From the NCBI RefSeq assembly GCF_011947225.1, contig NZ_JAATVW010000004.1, positions 248,001 to 312,000 on the forward strand: DNA of 64,000 bases, written 5' to 3'. How positions within the stretch are numbered: the first letter of the stretch is position 1; each line of letters opens with the position of its first letter. The notes under the pieces are model-generated. The model was not told the origin of the DNA and did no database searches. It saw only the letters and a list, made by a program, of their open reading frames with translations. Shown piece by piece: positions 8,496-16,898 of the stretch. The translations under genes were made by a program, and so were the position numbers. Source of the stretch: Planosporangium flavigriseum. GTDB lineage: Bacteria > Actinomycetota > Actinomycetes > Mycobacteriales > Micromonosporaceae.

Positions 8496-8883
8496 AGCCC
8501 GAGAGTCACCCTTCCGTGACGTTTTGCTAGTCCCCGTCCAACGGATCCACCTTTACCAATCAGCTCGTCAGCGACGATACCTGCTGCGCTCCGGCGTGTC
8601 GTGGCCGAGTTTCTTTCATCCACAGGGTGTTGATTCGATTACCGCAGGCCAGCCGCTATGTGGGGGTGTCGTCCCCAGCGTTTTCCCCACCCTCTGCACA
8701 GCCGTACCCACTGATGAAAGCCACTCGTCCACAGGTTGTCCCGACGCTTGTCCACTGTCCGAATTGTCGTAGAGCCCCTTTCCTCTCTACGGTGGGCGCT
8801 CAGCATCCCGGAAACTGTCGTACCCCCGCGGTTTCCTGGACTCCCGGAATCTCCGGGACAGGAGCGGGGCACGGAGGCACAGC
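8496..8883. promoter_or_regulatory. dnaB upstream region with DnaA-box-like sites
   Basis: This 388-base gap holds no gene. On the plus strand it contains TCATCCACA (8616-8624), TCGTCCACA (8725-8733) and TTGTCCACT (8748-8756), each one or two changes from TTGTCCACA, the actinobacterial DnaA box. All three point the same way toward dnaB. A GGAGG at 8873-8877 serves the dnaB GTG start. The grouping suggests DnaA control of dnaB and/or of the divergent membrane gene, but none of the boxes is perfect. Confidence 0.4.
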
Positions 8884-10308
8884 GTGTCGATCACGGATGA
8901 CGTGCGGAAGGCCGGTCCGCGACCACAGGATGGGCGCGGTGGCGAGGGCCCGAGCGGTGAGCGCTCGGGCGAGGACGGAGCGTTTGAGCGGACGCCGCCG
9001 CAGGATGTAGCGGCCGAGCAGTCTGTCCTCGGCGGGATGCTGCTGTCCAAGGACGCCATCGCCGACGTCGTCGAGATCCTGCGGGCAAACGACTTCTACA
9101 AGCCCGCCCACACGACGATCTTCGAAGCGATCATCGACATCTACGGGCGGGGCGAGCCGGCCGACGCGATCACGGTCGCGGCGGCGCTGCACGACGCGGG
9201 TGATCTCGCCCGGGTCGGGGGCGCGGCCTATCTGCACACCTTGATCGCAAGCGTGCCGACCGCGGCCAACGCCTCCTACTACGCGAAGATCGTTGCTGAA
9301 CGTGCAACGCTGCGCCGGCTCATCGAGGCGGGCACCCGCATCGTCCAGCTCGGCTACGGCAGCGCCAACGGCCAGGGGCGCGACATCGACGACCTGGTCG
9401 ACATGGCCCAGCAGAGCGTTTACGACATCACTGAGCGACGGACCAGCGAGGACTTCGCATCCATCGCCGAGGTCCTGCAGCCCACGCTCGACGAGATCGA
9501 GGCGGTCGGGGCGCAGGGCGGGGTGATGACCGGTGTGCCGACCGGCTTCAGCGACCTGGACCGCTTGCTCAACGGACTACACCCCGGCCAGCTCATCATC
9601 GTGGCCGGCCGTCCCGGTCTGGGTAAGTCGACCGCCTCGATGGACTTCGCGCGTAACGCGGCTATCAGGGCGCGGTCGGCGAGCGCCATCTTCTCCCTGG
9701 AAATGAGCAAGGTCGAGATCGTCATGCGGGTGCTGTCGGCCGAGGCGCGGGTGCCACTGCACGTGCTCCGGTCGGGGCAGCTCTCCGACGACGACTGGAC
9801 CAAGCTCGCCCGCTGCATGGGTGAGATCAGCGACGCGCCGTTCTTCGTCGACGACACTCCCAACATGAACCTGATGGAGATCCGGGCGAAGGCCCGGCGG
9901 TTGAAGCAGAAGCACGACCTCAAGCTGATCGTCGTCGACTATCTCCAGCTGATGAGCTCACCGAAGCGCACCGAGAGCCGCCAGCAGGAGGTCGCCGAGC
10001 TGTCGCGTGGCCTGAAGCTGCTGGCGAAGGAGGTCGAGGCCCCGGTCATCGCGGTGAGCCAGCTCAACCGTGGTCCCGAGCAGCGTACCGACAAGCGACC
10101 GCAGCTTTCCGACCTGCGTGAGTCCGGCTCGATCGAGCAGGACGCGGACGTCGTCATCCTGTTGCACCGTGACGACTACTACGACAAGGAGTCGCCGCGC
10201 GCCGGCGAGGCCGACTTTATCGTCGCTAAGCACCGTAACGGCCCCACCGACACCATCACGGTGGCCGCACAGCTGCACCTGTCCCGCTTCGTCGACATGG
10301 CCATCTAG
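8884..10308 (+). CDS. dnaB: Replicative DNA helicase DnaB
   Basis: A 474-residue hexameric 5'-3' helicase that drives the replication fork. Residues 1-35 are a hydrophilic extension; the N-terminal domain (about 36-185, PQDVAAEQSVLGGMLL) mediates collar formation and primase contact; the RecA-like motor has Walker A GRPGLGKST at 242-250 and Walker B LIVVDYLQLM with D352, plus EMS and SQLNRG motor motifs. No intein interrupts the Walker A region, unlike some mycobacterial dnaB genes. GTG start at 8884 with GGAGG upstream. It follows the rpsF operon at a distance, as often in actinobacteria, but with the Trp-repeat gene inserted on the other strand. Confidence 0.97.
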   Translation: MSITDDVRKAGPRPQDGRGGEGPSGERSGEDGAFERTPPQDVAAEQSVLGGMLLSKDAIADVVEILRANDFYKPAHTTIFEAIIDIYGRGEPADAITVAAALHDAGDLARVGGAAYLHTLIASVPTAANASYYAKIVAERATLRRLIEAGTRIVQLGYGSANGQGRDIDDLVDMAQQSVYDITERRTSEDFASIAEVLQPTLDEIEAVGAQGGVMTGVPTGFSDLDRLLNGLHPGQLIIVAGRPGLGKSTASMDFARNAAIRARSASAIFSLEMSKVEIVMRVLSAEARVPLHVLRSGQLSDDDWTKLARCMGEISDAPFFVDDTPNMNLMEIRAKARRLKQKHDLKLIVVDYLQLMSSPKRTESRQQEVAELSRGLKLLAKEVEAPVIAVSQLNRGPEQRTDKRPQLSDLRESGSIEQDADVVILLHRDDYYDKESPRAGEADFIVAKHRNGPTDTITVAAQLHLSRFVDMAI

Positions 10309-10320
10309 ACCCTGCGCGAT

Positions 10321-10947
10321 CTAGACCCAGGTCAGCAACGCCTCCACCTCCGCGTCGCTGACCTGGTCGAAATCCTCGTACCAGCAGCTCACCGCGTCGA
10401 AGTCCGGCGGCTGCACCGGGCAGACGACCTCGTCGGCGACCTCGAGCAACTGGTCGACGGCGAACGGAGAGCCGACCGGCGCCGCGACGACGACCCACCG
10501 CGCCCCCAGCCGACGCGTCACCGCCACGCCGGCCCGAGCGCTCGCGCCGGTGGCCAGGCCGTCATCGACCAACACCACGACCTGTCCGCGCAGGTGGAGC
10601 CGTGGCCGGCCGCCGCGGTACCGCTGCTCGCGGCGGCGCAGTTCCAGGGCCTCCCGCCGCAGCACGCCCGCCACGGTCTCGGGGGGCACCTGGGCCGCGA
10701 TGTCCTGGTTGAGAACGCACACACCTTCGGAGCCCAGCGCGCCGAAGGCGACTTCCGGTTCCCACGGAACGCCCAGCTTCCGTACGACGAGCGCGTCGAG
10801 GGGTGCCTCGAGGCGCCGGGCGACGGTCGCGGCAACCGGCACACCGCCGCGGACCAGCCCCAGTACGGCCAGGTCCGGACGTCGGGCGTACCGGGCCAGC
10901 GCCTCGGCGAGGAGCGCCCCGCCGGCTTCGCGGTCGCGGAAGCTCAT
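10321..10947 (-). CDS. Phosphoribosyltransferase-fold protein
   Basis: A 208-residue type I phosphoribosyltransferase. The PRPP loop VVVLVDDGLATGASA near residues 121-135 has the acidic pair and TGxS expected for diphosphate-binding; the early part LGLVRGGVPVA carries the PPi loop. This subfamily (often fused to or next to hydrolase or erythromycin-esterase domains in actinobacteria) has no settled substrate. The ATG at 10947 overlaps the stop of the upstream membrane gene in ATGA, so translation is coupled. The stop lies 12 bases from the convergent dnaB stop, with no hairpin between. Nucleobase substrate cannot be read from sequence. Confidence 0.85.
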   Translation of the reverse strand: MSFRDREAGGALLAEALARYARRPDLAVLGLVRGGVPVAATVARRLEAPLDALVVRKLGVPWEPEVAFGALGSEGVCVLNQDIAAQVPPETVAGVLRREALELRRREQRYRGGRPRLHLRGQVVVLVDDGLATGASARAGVAVTRRLGARWVVVAAPVGSPFAVDQLLEVADEVVCPVQPPDFDAVSCWYEDFDQVSDAEVEALLTWV

Positions 10948-12203
10948 CCCCCCTGTGTACGCCGGGCGACCCGGGACCGCGAACCTGATGGCCGCAGCGC
11001 CGGCCGCCAGGCCAGGTACGCGACGGGGTACAGCAGGTACCCGAAGCGGGTGGCGGGCATCAGCGCGATCGCGGCGGTCAGCCCGTACGCGCAGATCAGC
11101 GCGGCGCTGCCGGCGTCGCGCGGTGGCCGGCGCAGCAGCCGCCATCCGATGAGCAGGCCCGCCACCACTAGCAGCGCCGCCGCCACGACCCGGCCGGCGG
11201 GCAGCGCCGTCGCGATCAGGTGTCCGGGAAACGGCGACGCCGCCGGGCTGCCGACGAGGCCGTGCCCGAGGGGGAAGCGGACGAGGTTCTCCACGGCCGA
11301 GCCGGGGTTTACGATCACGGCCGGCAGCACAGCCGCGACCGGCAGGCCGAGCGCCGGCGCGGCGTACGCGACGAGCGCCCGCCGGCCGCGCGTAGCGGCG
11401 TACGCCAGCAGCACCAGCGCGACCGGCCAGGCGAACAGCTTGAGCGCGGCGGCCAGGCCCACCGCGACGCCGGCCGCGAGCGACCGGCCGACTGCCGCAA
11501 AGGCGAGCGCGAGCAGGCAGAGCGCGAGTACCGGAAGATCGTCGCCGCCGACCGCGAGGGTGAGGGCGCAGACCGGCAGTACGGTCGCGGCCTGCGCCGC
11601 GCGTACGAGCGCCGCGCCGTGCACCCGGGGCGCGAGTACGGCCAGCGCCGCGACCAGCACGGCTGCGGTGGCCACCGCGAACCACACGCGCGCGTCGGCC
11701 CACCACACGTCGCCGGCCAACGCGCGAGGTAATCCGAACAGGGCCATGCCGGGCTGGTAGGGCACGTACCCGAGCAGCCGTTCATCGGCAGGTAGCGCGG
11801 CGATCGCGGTGCGGTCCAGGTAGGGCGTGCCGGTCTCCAGCAGGCGCTGACCGGCGTGTTCGACGACGATGACCTCTTCCTGCGCCTGGCCGCGCACGGC
11901 GAGCAGGCCCAGCGGCACGAGCGTGGTCGCGACCCAGGCGAGCGCGGTCAGGACGGCACGGCCGGCGATTCCGCCGCGACGGGCGAGCATCTGGACGCAT
12001 ACGCACAGCGCCGCAGCCGCGTACCCGAAGACCGCGATCGCGCCCCAGGCGCGGTGCGGTGCGAGGGTCGAACTGGCCGCAGTGACGAGGGCGAAGACCG
12101 CAGACAAGGCGTACAGGGCGAGGTCGACGGCGAGCGGACGGGCCTCGGTACCCTGCGGTTCGCGGGTTGTCGCGGTCGGATCTCCCTGCAGCTGACCGAC
12201 CAT
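10944..12203 (-). CDS. Polytopic membrane protein, GT87-like mannosyltransferase family
   Basis: A 419-residue protein with a hydrophilic N-terminus of about 25 residues, then about eleven TM helices. The central sequence AAALKLFAWPVALVLLAYAATRG matches the pattern (AxxxKxxPxxxxxx) seen in polyprenyl-phosphate-mannose-using GT87 enzymes; GYVPYQPGMALFGLPRAL precedes it. The substrate could be a glycolipid such as a phosphatidylinositol mannoside or lipomannan, by analogy only. ATG 12203 is the start; the stop overlaps the next start (ATGA) and so couples this gene to the phosphoribosyltransferase. A conventional promoter upstream would lie in the 18-base gap to the GGDEF-EAL gene, so these three genes may form one minus-strand transcript. 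Confidence 0.75.
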   Translation of the reverse strand: MVGQLQGDPTATTREPQGTEARPLAVDLALYALSAVFALVTAASSTLAPHRAWGAIAVFGYAAAALCVCVQMLARRGGIAGRAVLTALAWVATTLVPLGLLAVRGQAQEEVIVVEHAGQRLLETGTPYLDRTAIAALPADERLLGYVPYQPGMALFGLPRALAGDVWWADARVWFAVATAAVLVAALAVLAPRVHGAALVRAAQAATVLPVCALTLAVGGDDLPVLALCLLALAFAAVGRSLAAGVAVGLAAALKLFAWPVALVLLAYAATRGRRALVAYAAPALGLPVAAVLPAVIVNPGSAVENLVRFPLGHGLVGSPAASPFPGHLIATALPAGRVVAAALLVVAGLLIGWRLLRRPPRDAGSAALICAYGLTAAIALMPATRFGYLLYPVAYLAWRPALRPSGSRSRVARRTQGG

Positions 12204-12221
12204 GCGCGTCAGTCTCGCAGA

Positions 12222-14738
12222 TCAGCTGCTCCGGTCGAGGCGCTGGTTGCCGTTGCGCGGGCGTTTCGGGATGCGCACGACCTCCCCCGCCTCATGCAGC
12301 GGCCCGGCCAGCCGGCCGGGCCGTCCCCCGAACCCCCGCGCCAACGCGGCGAGCAGCGCGTTCAGCGGCATCGCCCGGGCGAACAGGTACCCCTGGCCGG
12401 CGGGGCAGCCGAGCTCCCAGAGCCGCCGCCGCTGGTCTTCGCTCTCCACGCCCTCGGCGACGACCATCACCTGCAGGCTGCGCCCGAGCTCTACCGTTGA
12501 CCGTACGACCGCAGCCTCGGCCTGCGAATCCATGCCCGAGACGAAGTCCCGGTCGATCTTCAATTCCTGTACGGGCACCCGGGCCAGCGTCGACAGCGAC
12601 GAGTACCCGGTGCCGAAGTCGTCGAGGGCGAGAACGATGCCGGCCGCGCGCAGCGCTCCGAGCACCTCGTCGACGACCTCGAGCTGGCTGAGCATGAGCG
12701 ACTCGGTCACCTCGAGAACCAGCGCCTCGGGTGGTAGCCCGTGCCTGCGCAGGCCCGCTTCTATCGAGTCCGGGAAGCGCGGGTCGAGCAGACTACGCGG
12801 TGACACGTTGACCGCCACCGGGATGATGTAGCCGGCCGCGCGCCAGGTGACGGCGGCGGAGAGGGCCTGGTTCAGGACGGACTCGGCGAACGCGGCGAGC
12901 TGGGTCGATCGTTCGATCGCGTCGAGGAACTTCGCGGGCGGCAGTTCGCCGTGATCGGGGTGGCTCCACCGGGCGAGCGCCTCGGCCGCGATGACTTCGC
13001 CGGTGCCGAGATCGACGATCGGCTGGAACTCGACGATGAACTCGTCCTCGGCCAGCGCCCTGGCGAGGTCGCCGCCGAGCACGAGCGAGCCGACGTCGGC
13101 GGTGTCCCGGGTGGCGGCGTACCGGGTGACCTGCTGTCCGCTCTTCTTGGCCTGGTACATCGCGATATCCGCGCGGCGGAGCAGTTCGGCGATGTCGGCG
13201 GTGCCGTCGGCGACCGAGACGCCTGCGCTCGCCTCGACGCTGATCCGCATGCCGTCGAGGTCCATGGGGGCGGCGATGGTTGCCAGCAACGCCTGTGCCC
13301 GCGGCACCGCGACCGGCGGCGCGGGTAGGTCGGTGAGCAGGATGGCGAACTCGTCGCCGCCGAATCGCGTCACGAGGTCGCCGGGCATGGCGGCGGCTTC
13401 GAGCCGGCGCCCGATCTCGATGAGCACCTTGTCGCCGGCGGAGTGGCCGAGCGTGTCGTTGACTTCCTTGAACCGGTTGAGGTCGAGCAGCATGAGAGCG
13501 GTGACCCCGCGGGCCGGGCCCGCGAGGAGTTCGGTCGTGTACTGCTCCAGGCGGCGCCGGTTGGCGAGCCCGGTGAGCGGATCCTGGGCCGCGGCGAGGG
13601 CGTGGCTCTCGGCCAGCCGTCGCGTTTCGGCGTGTGCGGAGGCGTTGCGGATCGCAGTGCACAGCGCGGCGGCGAAGGTCCGGAAGGTGTACTGCTCGCG
13701 CTCGGTCAGCGTCACCTTGCCGTGGAAACGCAGGCGCAGCTCGCCTATTGCGGTGTCGCCGTCGTGGCTTTCCAGGGGAACGGCGATCACACTGCCCCGG
13801 ATCGGCGGCGCCGACTCCGGCCGGCCGTCGTAGATGACCTCCTCGTCGGTGCCACGTACCAGCCGTGCCGGCATCCGCGTCTCGTGAACCTCGACGTCGA
13901 CCTCGTCGGCGGAGAACAATTCGGCTGCTCGCCTGGCCGCGCTGTGCAGGACCCCGTCGAGTTCGACCGCGTTGAGTTCGTCCGTCGTGCGCGCCAGCCG
14001 CTGCCAGGCGGCCCTCTCCTCGCGGTTGCGCACCCGGCTGGCGGAGGAGAGGTGCAGCGTGTACAGCAGCGGAGAAAGCCCCAGGACCAGCCACCGGTCC
14101 ACCGTCATGATCGCGGTGGCGCCGAGCGCCATGGCGAGGCCGGCTGCTCCTGAGATCACTCGAATGTCCCAGTGCTCGACGAAGCGCTGCCGGATCGATG
14201 TCCCGGTCGCCAGCGCGATCACCGGGAAGGCGAGGCTCTCGTCGACGATGGCGTGTACCACTGCGGCAAGTGGCATGACGATCAGGTGGCCGGGAAGGTC
14301 CCCGGTCAGCTGACCGGGATCGACCGGCGGTGCGCCGAAAGCGATCATGGTGGCGCAGGCAGCGGTCGCCGTGAGGCTCCCCTTCGCGACGTTGAACCCC
14401 AGCTTCATGAGGGGCAAGCGGGCCCTGAGGTTGGCGATGAGCACGCCGAGCGCGAGGCCGATGACGACCCAGCCGAACGACGCCACGGTGGACGCCATCA
14501 GCACGGCTGCGGTCTCAGTGGAAAGGTTGACGTTGCTGGAGCGGATGCGGACCCGCACGCCGCTGCTCTTCGCCAGAATGATCAGGCAGGTCAGGGCGAC
14601 CCGAAACGGCTCGAACGGCCGCCAGTTCTGGACGAGGTCCGCGAGCGCTGCCGTCAATGCGACCAGCCCGCACACGACAACGAGACCAACCAGGAGCCTT
14701 AGGCGCCTGTTGGTCGCGTTGTCATCTGTCGTCGTCAC
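12222..14738 (-). CDS. Membrane GGDEF-EAL protein, cyclic-di-GMP turnover
   Basis: An 838-residue protein: a membrane sensor of about seven TM helices (residues 15-230), a GAF-like domain (about 245-370), a GGDEF domain (about 385-545) and an EAL domain (about 560-805). The cyclase signature RFGGDEF is intact at 458-464. The phosphodiesterase residues are also complete: E586-A-L, NVS (644-646), TES, DDFG (706-709), LKID (726-729), EGVE (762-765) and the late GQGYLF. No RxxD inhibitory site precedes GGDEF. Both activities are therefore possible, as in Streptomyces RmdA/RmdB-type bifunctional proteins that affect development. GTG start at 14738. A long non-coding region lies upstream. Which activity dominates cannot be told from sequence. 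Confidence 0.93.
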   Translation of the reverse strand: MTTTDDNATNRRLRLLVGLVVVCGLVALTAALADLVQNWRPFEPFRVALTCLIILAKSSGVRVRIRSSNVNLSTETAAVLMASTVASFGWVVIGLALGVLIANLRARLPLMKLGFNVAKGSLTATAACATMIAFGAPPVDPGQLTGDLPGHLIVMPLAAVVHAIVDESLAFPVIALATGTSIRQRFVEHWDIRVISGAAGLAMALGATAIMTVDRWLVLGLSPLLYTLHLSSASRVRNREERAAWQRLARTTDELNAVELDGVLHSAARRAAELFSADEVDVEVHETRMPARLVRGTDEEVIYDGRPESAPPIRGSVIAVPLESHDGDTAIGELRLRFHGKVTLTEREQYTFRTFAAALCTAIRNASAHAETRRLAESHALAAAQDPLTGLANRRRLEQYTTELLAGPARGVTALMLLDLNRFKEVNDTLGHSAGDKVLIEIGRRLEAAAMPGDLVTRFGGDEFAILLTDLPAPPVAVPRAQALLATIAAPMDLDGMRISVEASAGVSVADGTADIAELLRRADIAMYQAKKSGQQVTRYAATRDTADVGSLVLGGDLARALAEDEFIVEFQPIVDLGTGEVIAAEALARWSHPDHGELPPAKFLDAIERSTQLAAFAESVLNQALSAAVTWRAAGYIIPVAVNVSPRSLLDPRFPDSIEAGLRRHGLPPEALVLEVTESLMLSQLEVVDEVLGALRAAGIVLALDDFGTGYSSLSTLARVPVQELKIDRDFVSGMDSQAEAAVVRSTVELGRSLQVMVVAEGVESEDQRRRLWELGCPAGQGYLFARAMPLNALLAALARGFGGRPGRLAGPLHEAGEVVRIPKRPRNGNQRLDRSS

Positions 14739-15164
14739 ATCGTCGTCCTTCGCCCCCTGAATGGTGCCTGGGGAGCGGGGGTCGATGTCAACCCGATCAG
14801 GGAATCGGCCGTTACTTCGCGGTACCAGCCGATCATCGGCGCTATCGGCCGGTGTTAGTACCAGTCAACACTACGCATTGTAATCTCCTCGTGATTGCCG
14901 CCGGATGTTTCTCCGGCGAACCCCCGCGATCTATCAGTTCTCTCGAGCGCTCTGATCAGAGATTATGAGGAGACCGTTGCAGTTGCCTAATTGTTTTGTC
15001 AGCTTGTTCGGCATCTGCGAACTTGGTAATACTTCAGGATAGAAGTCCGAATACACAGTTACGGAGCGTTATTGGCCAAGTGTCGCTGAGTGTCTGCGGC
15101 CTTCGGGTGATCCATGCTCGGCTTCGCGTACGCCGACCCCCGCAAACAGTCCTCAATGGGTTCG
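14739..15164. other. Long non-coding gap of lower GC
   Basis: No convincing gene is present in this 426-base gap. Base composition from about 14860 to 15110 is visibly AT-richer than the window average. One small hairpin, CGCCGGA (14899-14905) with TCCGGCG (14912-14918) and a six-base loop, is visible. It lies about 160 bases upstream of the GGDEF-EAL start on that gene's strand. I looked for and did not find a c-di-GMP riboswitch signature. It may hold the promoter of the GGDEF-EAL gene and the 3' untranslated end of the exporter gene. Confidence 0.4.
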
Positions 15165-15935
15165 TCAGTTTCCGCTTACCGCGCGTGCGACCGTCAGCAG
15201 ACAACTGGCTATCAGGATGACCAGCACCGCCCGCCTAAATCGAACTCTGTCAATTCGCTCGAACAGGTGGTTCCCTATCCACCACCCGAGCAGCACCGCG
15301 GGCACGGCGACGGCGCCTACCAGCGCCGCCCGGTCGGTGAGCGCCCCGGTCAACACGAATCCGCCAACTCCCAGAACGCCACCGAGCGAGAACACGGCGG
15401 CGAGCGTTCCGCGCAACTCGCGCGGCCCGTACTCCATGGTCTGCATCGCCGCGATCAGCGGCGGGCCGCTCGGGCCCGCGACGGTGGCCAAGACACCGGC
15501 CGCCAGTCCCGCGGCCGCGATCGGAGCGAAGCCGCGCGGGAGTCGAGGGGTGCGCCAGGCGAGCGCCGCACAGGACGTCACCGCAAGCGCCACGACCACG
15601 CTCAACGCGCGTTCGCTGAGGACGCGTAGCAGCAGAAGTCCGATGGGCATCCCGACTACGAGGGTCGTGAGCAGGACGCCGACGGTCCGCCACCGCACGT
15701 GTGTCCGGTCGCGGGCCACCGTGATCGATGCCAGCAGCAGTGCCGGCAGCGCGGTCGCGACGACGGCGAGCCGTGGACCGAACGCCAGGGTCAGCAAGGG
15801 CACGGCCACGAGCGAGAAGCCGAAACCGGTGGCGGCCTGGACCGCGGAGGCGACGAGTACGACGACGCAAGCGATCAACAGCATCAGGGCGATTGTCGTA
15901 CCGCTCGGCCGCCGACCGCCCATGCCGGTACGCAT
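15165..15935 (-). CDS. TauE/SafE-family membrane exporter
   Basis: A 256-residue protein with about eight TM helices. The opening AVQAATGFGFSLVAVPLLTLAFGPR is the hallmark of the TauE/SafE (sulfite/organosulfonate exporter) family, and the second repeat has PSGPPL. The family exports sulfite, sulfoacetate or related small anions; the substrate here is unknown. ATG at 15935 is taken, though ATG 15923 is also possible. The gene is divergent from moaC with only about 22 bases between starts. Given that neighbour, a role linked to oxyanion or sulfur handling for molybdoenzymes is possible but only inferred. Confidence 0.88.
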   Translation of the reverse strand: MRTGMGGRRPSGTTIALMLLIACVVVLVASAVQAATGFGFSLVAVPLLTLAFGPRLAVVATALPALLLASITVARDRTHVRWRTVGVLLTTLVVGMPIGLLLLRVLSERALSVVVALAVTSCAALAWRTPRLPRGFAPIAAAGLAAGVLATVAGPSGPPLIAAMQTMEYGPRELRGTLAAVFSLGGVLGVGGFVLTGALTDRAALVGAVAVPAVLLGWWIGNHLFERIDRVRFRRAVLVILIASCLLTVARAVSGN

Positions 15936-15957
15936 TCCGCACCCGTACGCTCAGGTG

Positions 15958-16434
15958 GTGACTGAGCGGTTGACACACGTGGACGAGACCGGTGCGGCGC
16001 GCATGGTCGACGTGTCGGGCAAAGAGGTGACCGTGCGCCGGGCGGTCGCCACCGGCACCGTCACCACAACCGCCGAGGTGATCGCGCTGCTACGCCGCGA
16101 CGCCCTGCCCAAAGGGGACGCGCTCGGCGTCGCGCGGATTGCGGGGATCATGGGTGCCAAACGAACCCCGGACCTCATCCCGCTGTGCCATCCGATCGCA
16201 CTCCACGGCGTCGGCGTCGAGTTGACGCCCCGCGAGAGCAGCGTCGACATCGAGGCCACGGTCAAGACCGCCGACCGTACCGGGGTGGAGATGGAGGCCC
16301 TCACCGCGGTGGCCGCCGCCGGGCTTGCCCTGATCGACATGATCAAGGCCGTGGACCCGGCGGCCACCCTGGATCGCGTACGGGTACTGCGCAAGGAGGG
16401 CGGCAAGACCGGGCTGTGGGAGCGTCCGTCGTGA
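15958..16434 (+). CDS. moaC: Cyclic pyranopterin monophosphate synthase MoaC
   Basis: A 158-residue MoaC that converts the MoaA product into cPMP, the first stable molybdopterin precursor. Typical motifs are THVDETGAARMVDVS, KGDALGVARIAGIMGAKRT, LIPLCHPI and VEMEALTAVAAAGL, with the catalytic Lys, Asp and His in these blocks. GTG 15958 (or 15955) is the only plausible start; no good Shine-Dalgarno precedes it and it lies about 22 bases from a divergent start codon, so it may be translated from a very short leader. The stop overlaps the moaB start (GTGA). It begins the moaC-moaB-moeA-moaE operon. Confidence 0.95.
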   Translation: MTERLTHVDETGAARMVDVSGKEVTVRRAVATGTVTTTAEVIALLRRDALPKGDALGVARIAGIMGAKRTPDLIPLCHPIALHGVGVELTPRESSVDIEATVKTADRTGVEMEALTAVAAAGLALIDMIKAVDPAATLDRVRVLRKEGGKTGLWERPS

Positions 16435-16898
16435 AGGCGCGGGTCATCGTCGCCTCGAACCGGGCTTCGGCCGGGGTGTACGCCGACACCAGCGGTCCCC
16501 TGCTCGTCGCGGGCCTGCGCGATCTGGGCTGCGACGTGGACGAGCCGGCCGTCGTGCCCGACGGGGAACCCGTGCTGGCCGCGCTGCGGGCCGCCGTCGA
16601 CGACGGGGTGGACGTGGTCGTCACCAGCGGCGGCACCGGGATCAGCCCGACAGATGCGACACCCGAGATGACCCGTCAGATCCTCGACTACGAGGTCCCC
16701 GGTATCGCCGAGGCCATCCGGGCGCACAGCCTGGCCAAGGTCCCGACCGCGGCGCTGTCGCGCGGGTTGGCGGGCGTCGCCGGCCGTACCCTCATCGTCA
16801 ATCTGCCCGGGTCGAAGGGCGGCGCCCGCGACGGCCTGGCCGTGCTCGGCCCCATCCTCGCGCACGCCGTGGACCAGCTCCGCGGCGGTGACCATTAG
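16431..16898 (+). CDS. moaB: Molybdopterin adenylyltransferase, MoaB/Mog family
   Basis: A 155-residue MoaB/Mog-type protein. It adenylylates molybdopterin before molybdate insertion. The MoCF-fold signature is present: DVVVTSGGTGISPTDATPEM (TSGGTG binds the pterin phosphate) and NLPGSKGGARDGL near the C-terminus. Start GTG 16431 overlaps the moaC stop. The stop is overlapped by the moeA start by 11 bases, implying translational coupling. The short length fits MoaB rather than longer Mog or fused CinA forms. In actinobacteria both MoaB and MogA names are used for this enzyme; the reaction is the same. Confidence 0.9.
   Translation: MKARVIVASNRASAGVYADTSGPLLVAGLRDLGCDVDEPAVVPDGEPVLAALRAAVDDGVDVVVTSGGTGISPTDATPEMTRQILDYEVPGIAEAIRAHSLAKVPTAALSRGLAGVAGRTLIVNLPGSKGGARDGLAVLGPILAHAVDQLRGGDH

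Noticed and set aside
8884-10308. Intein in dnaB
   Set aside because: Walker A and neighbouring motifs run uninterrupted and the protein length is normal.
10305-10330. Direct repeat ATCTAGACCC at the dnaB and phosphoribosyltransferase stops
   Set aside because: It lacks the N8 spacing of the dyads at 22094 and is explained by the stop codons of two convergent genes.
14739-15164. c-di-GMP riboswitch upstream of the GGDEF-EAL gene
   Set aside because: No GEMM-type consensus was seen on either strand; only one short hairpin is present.
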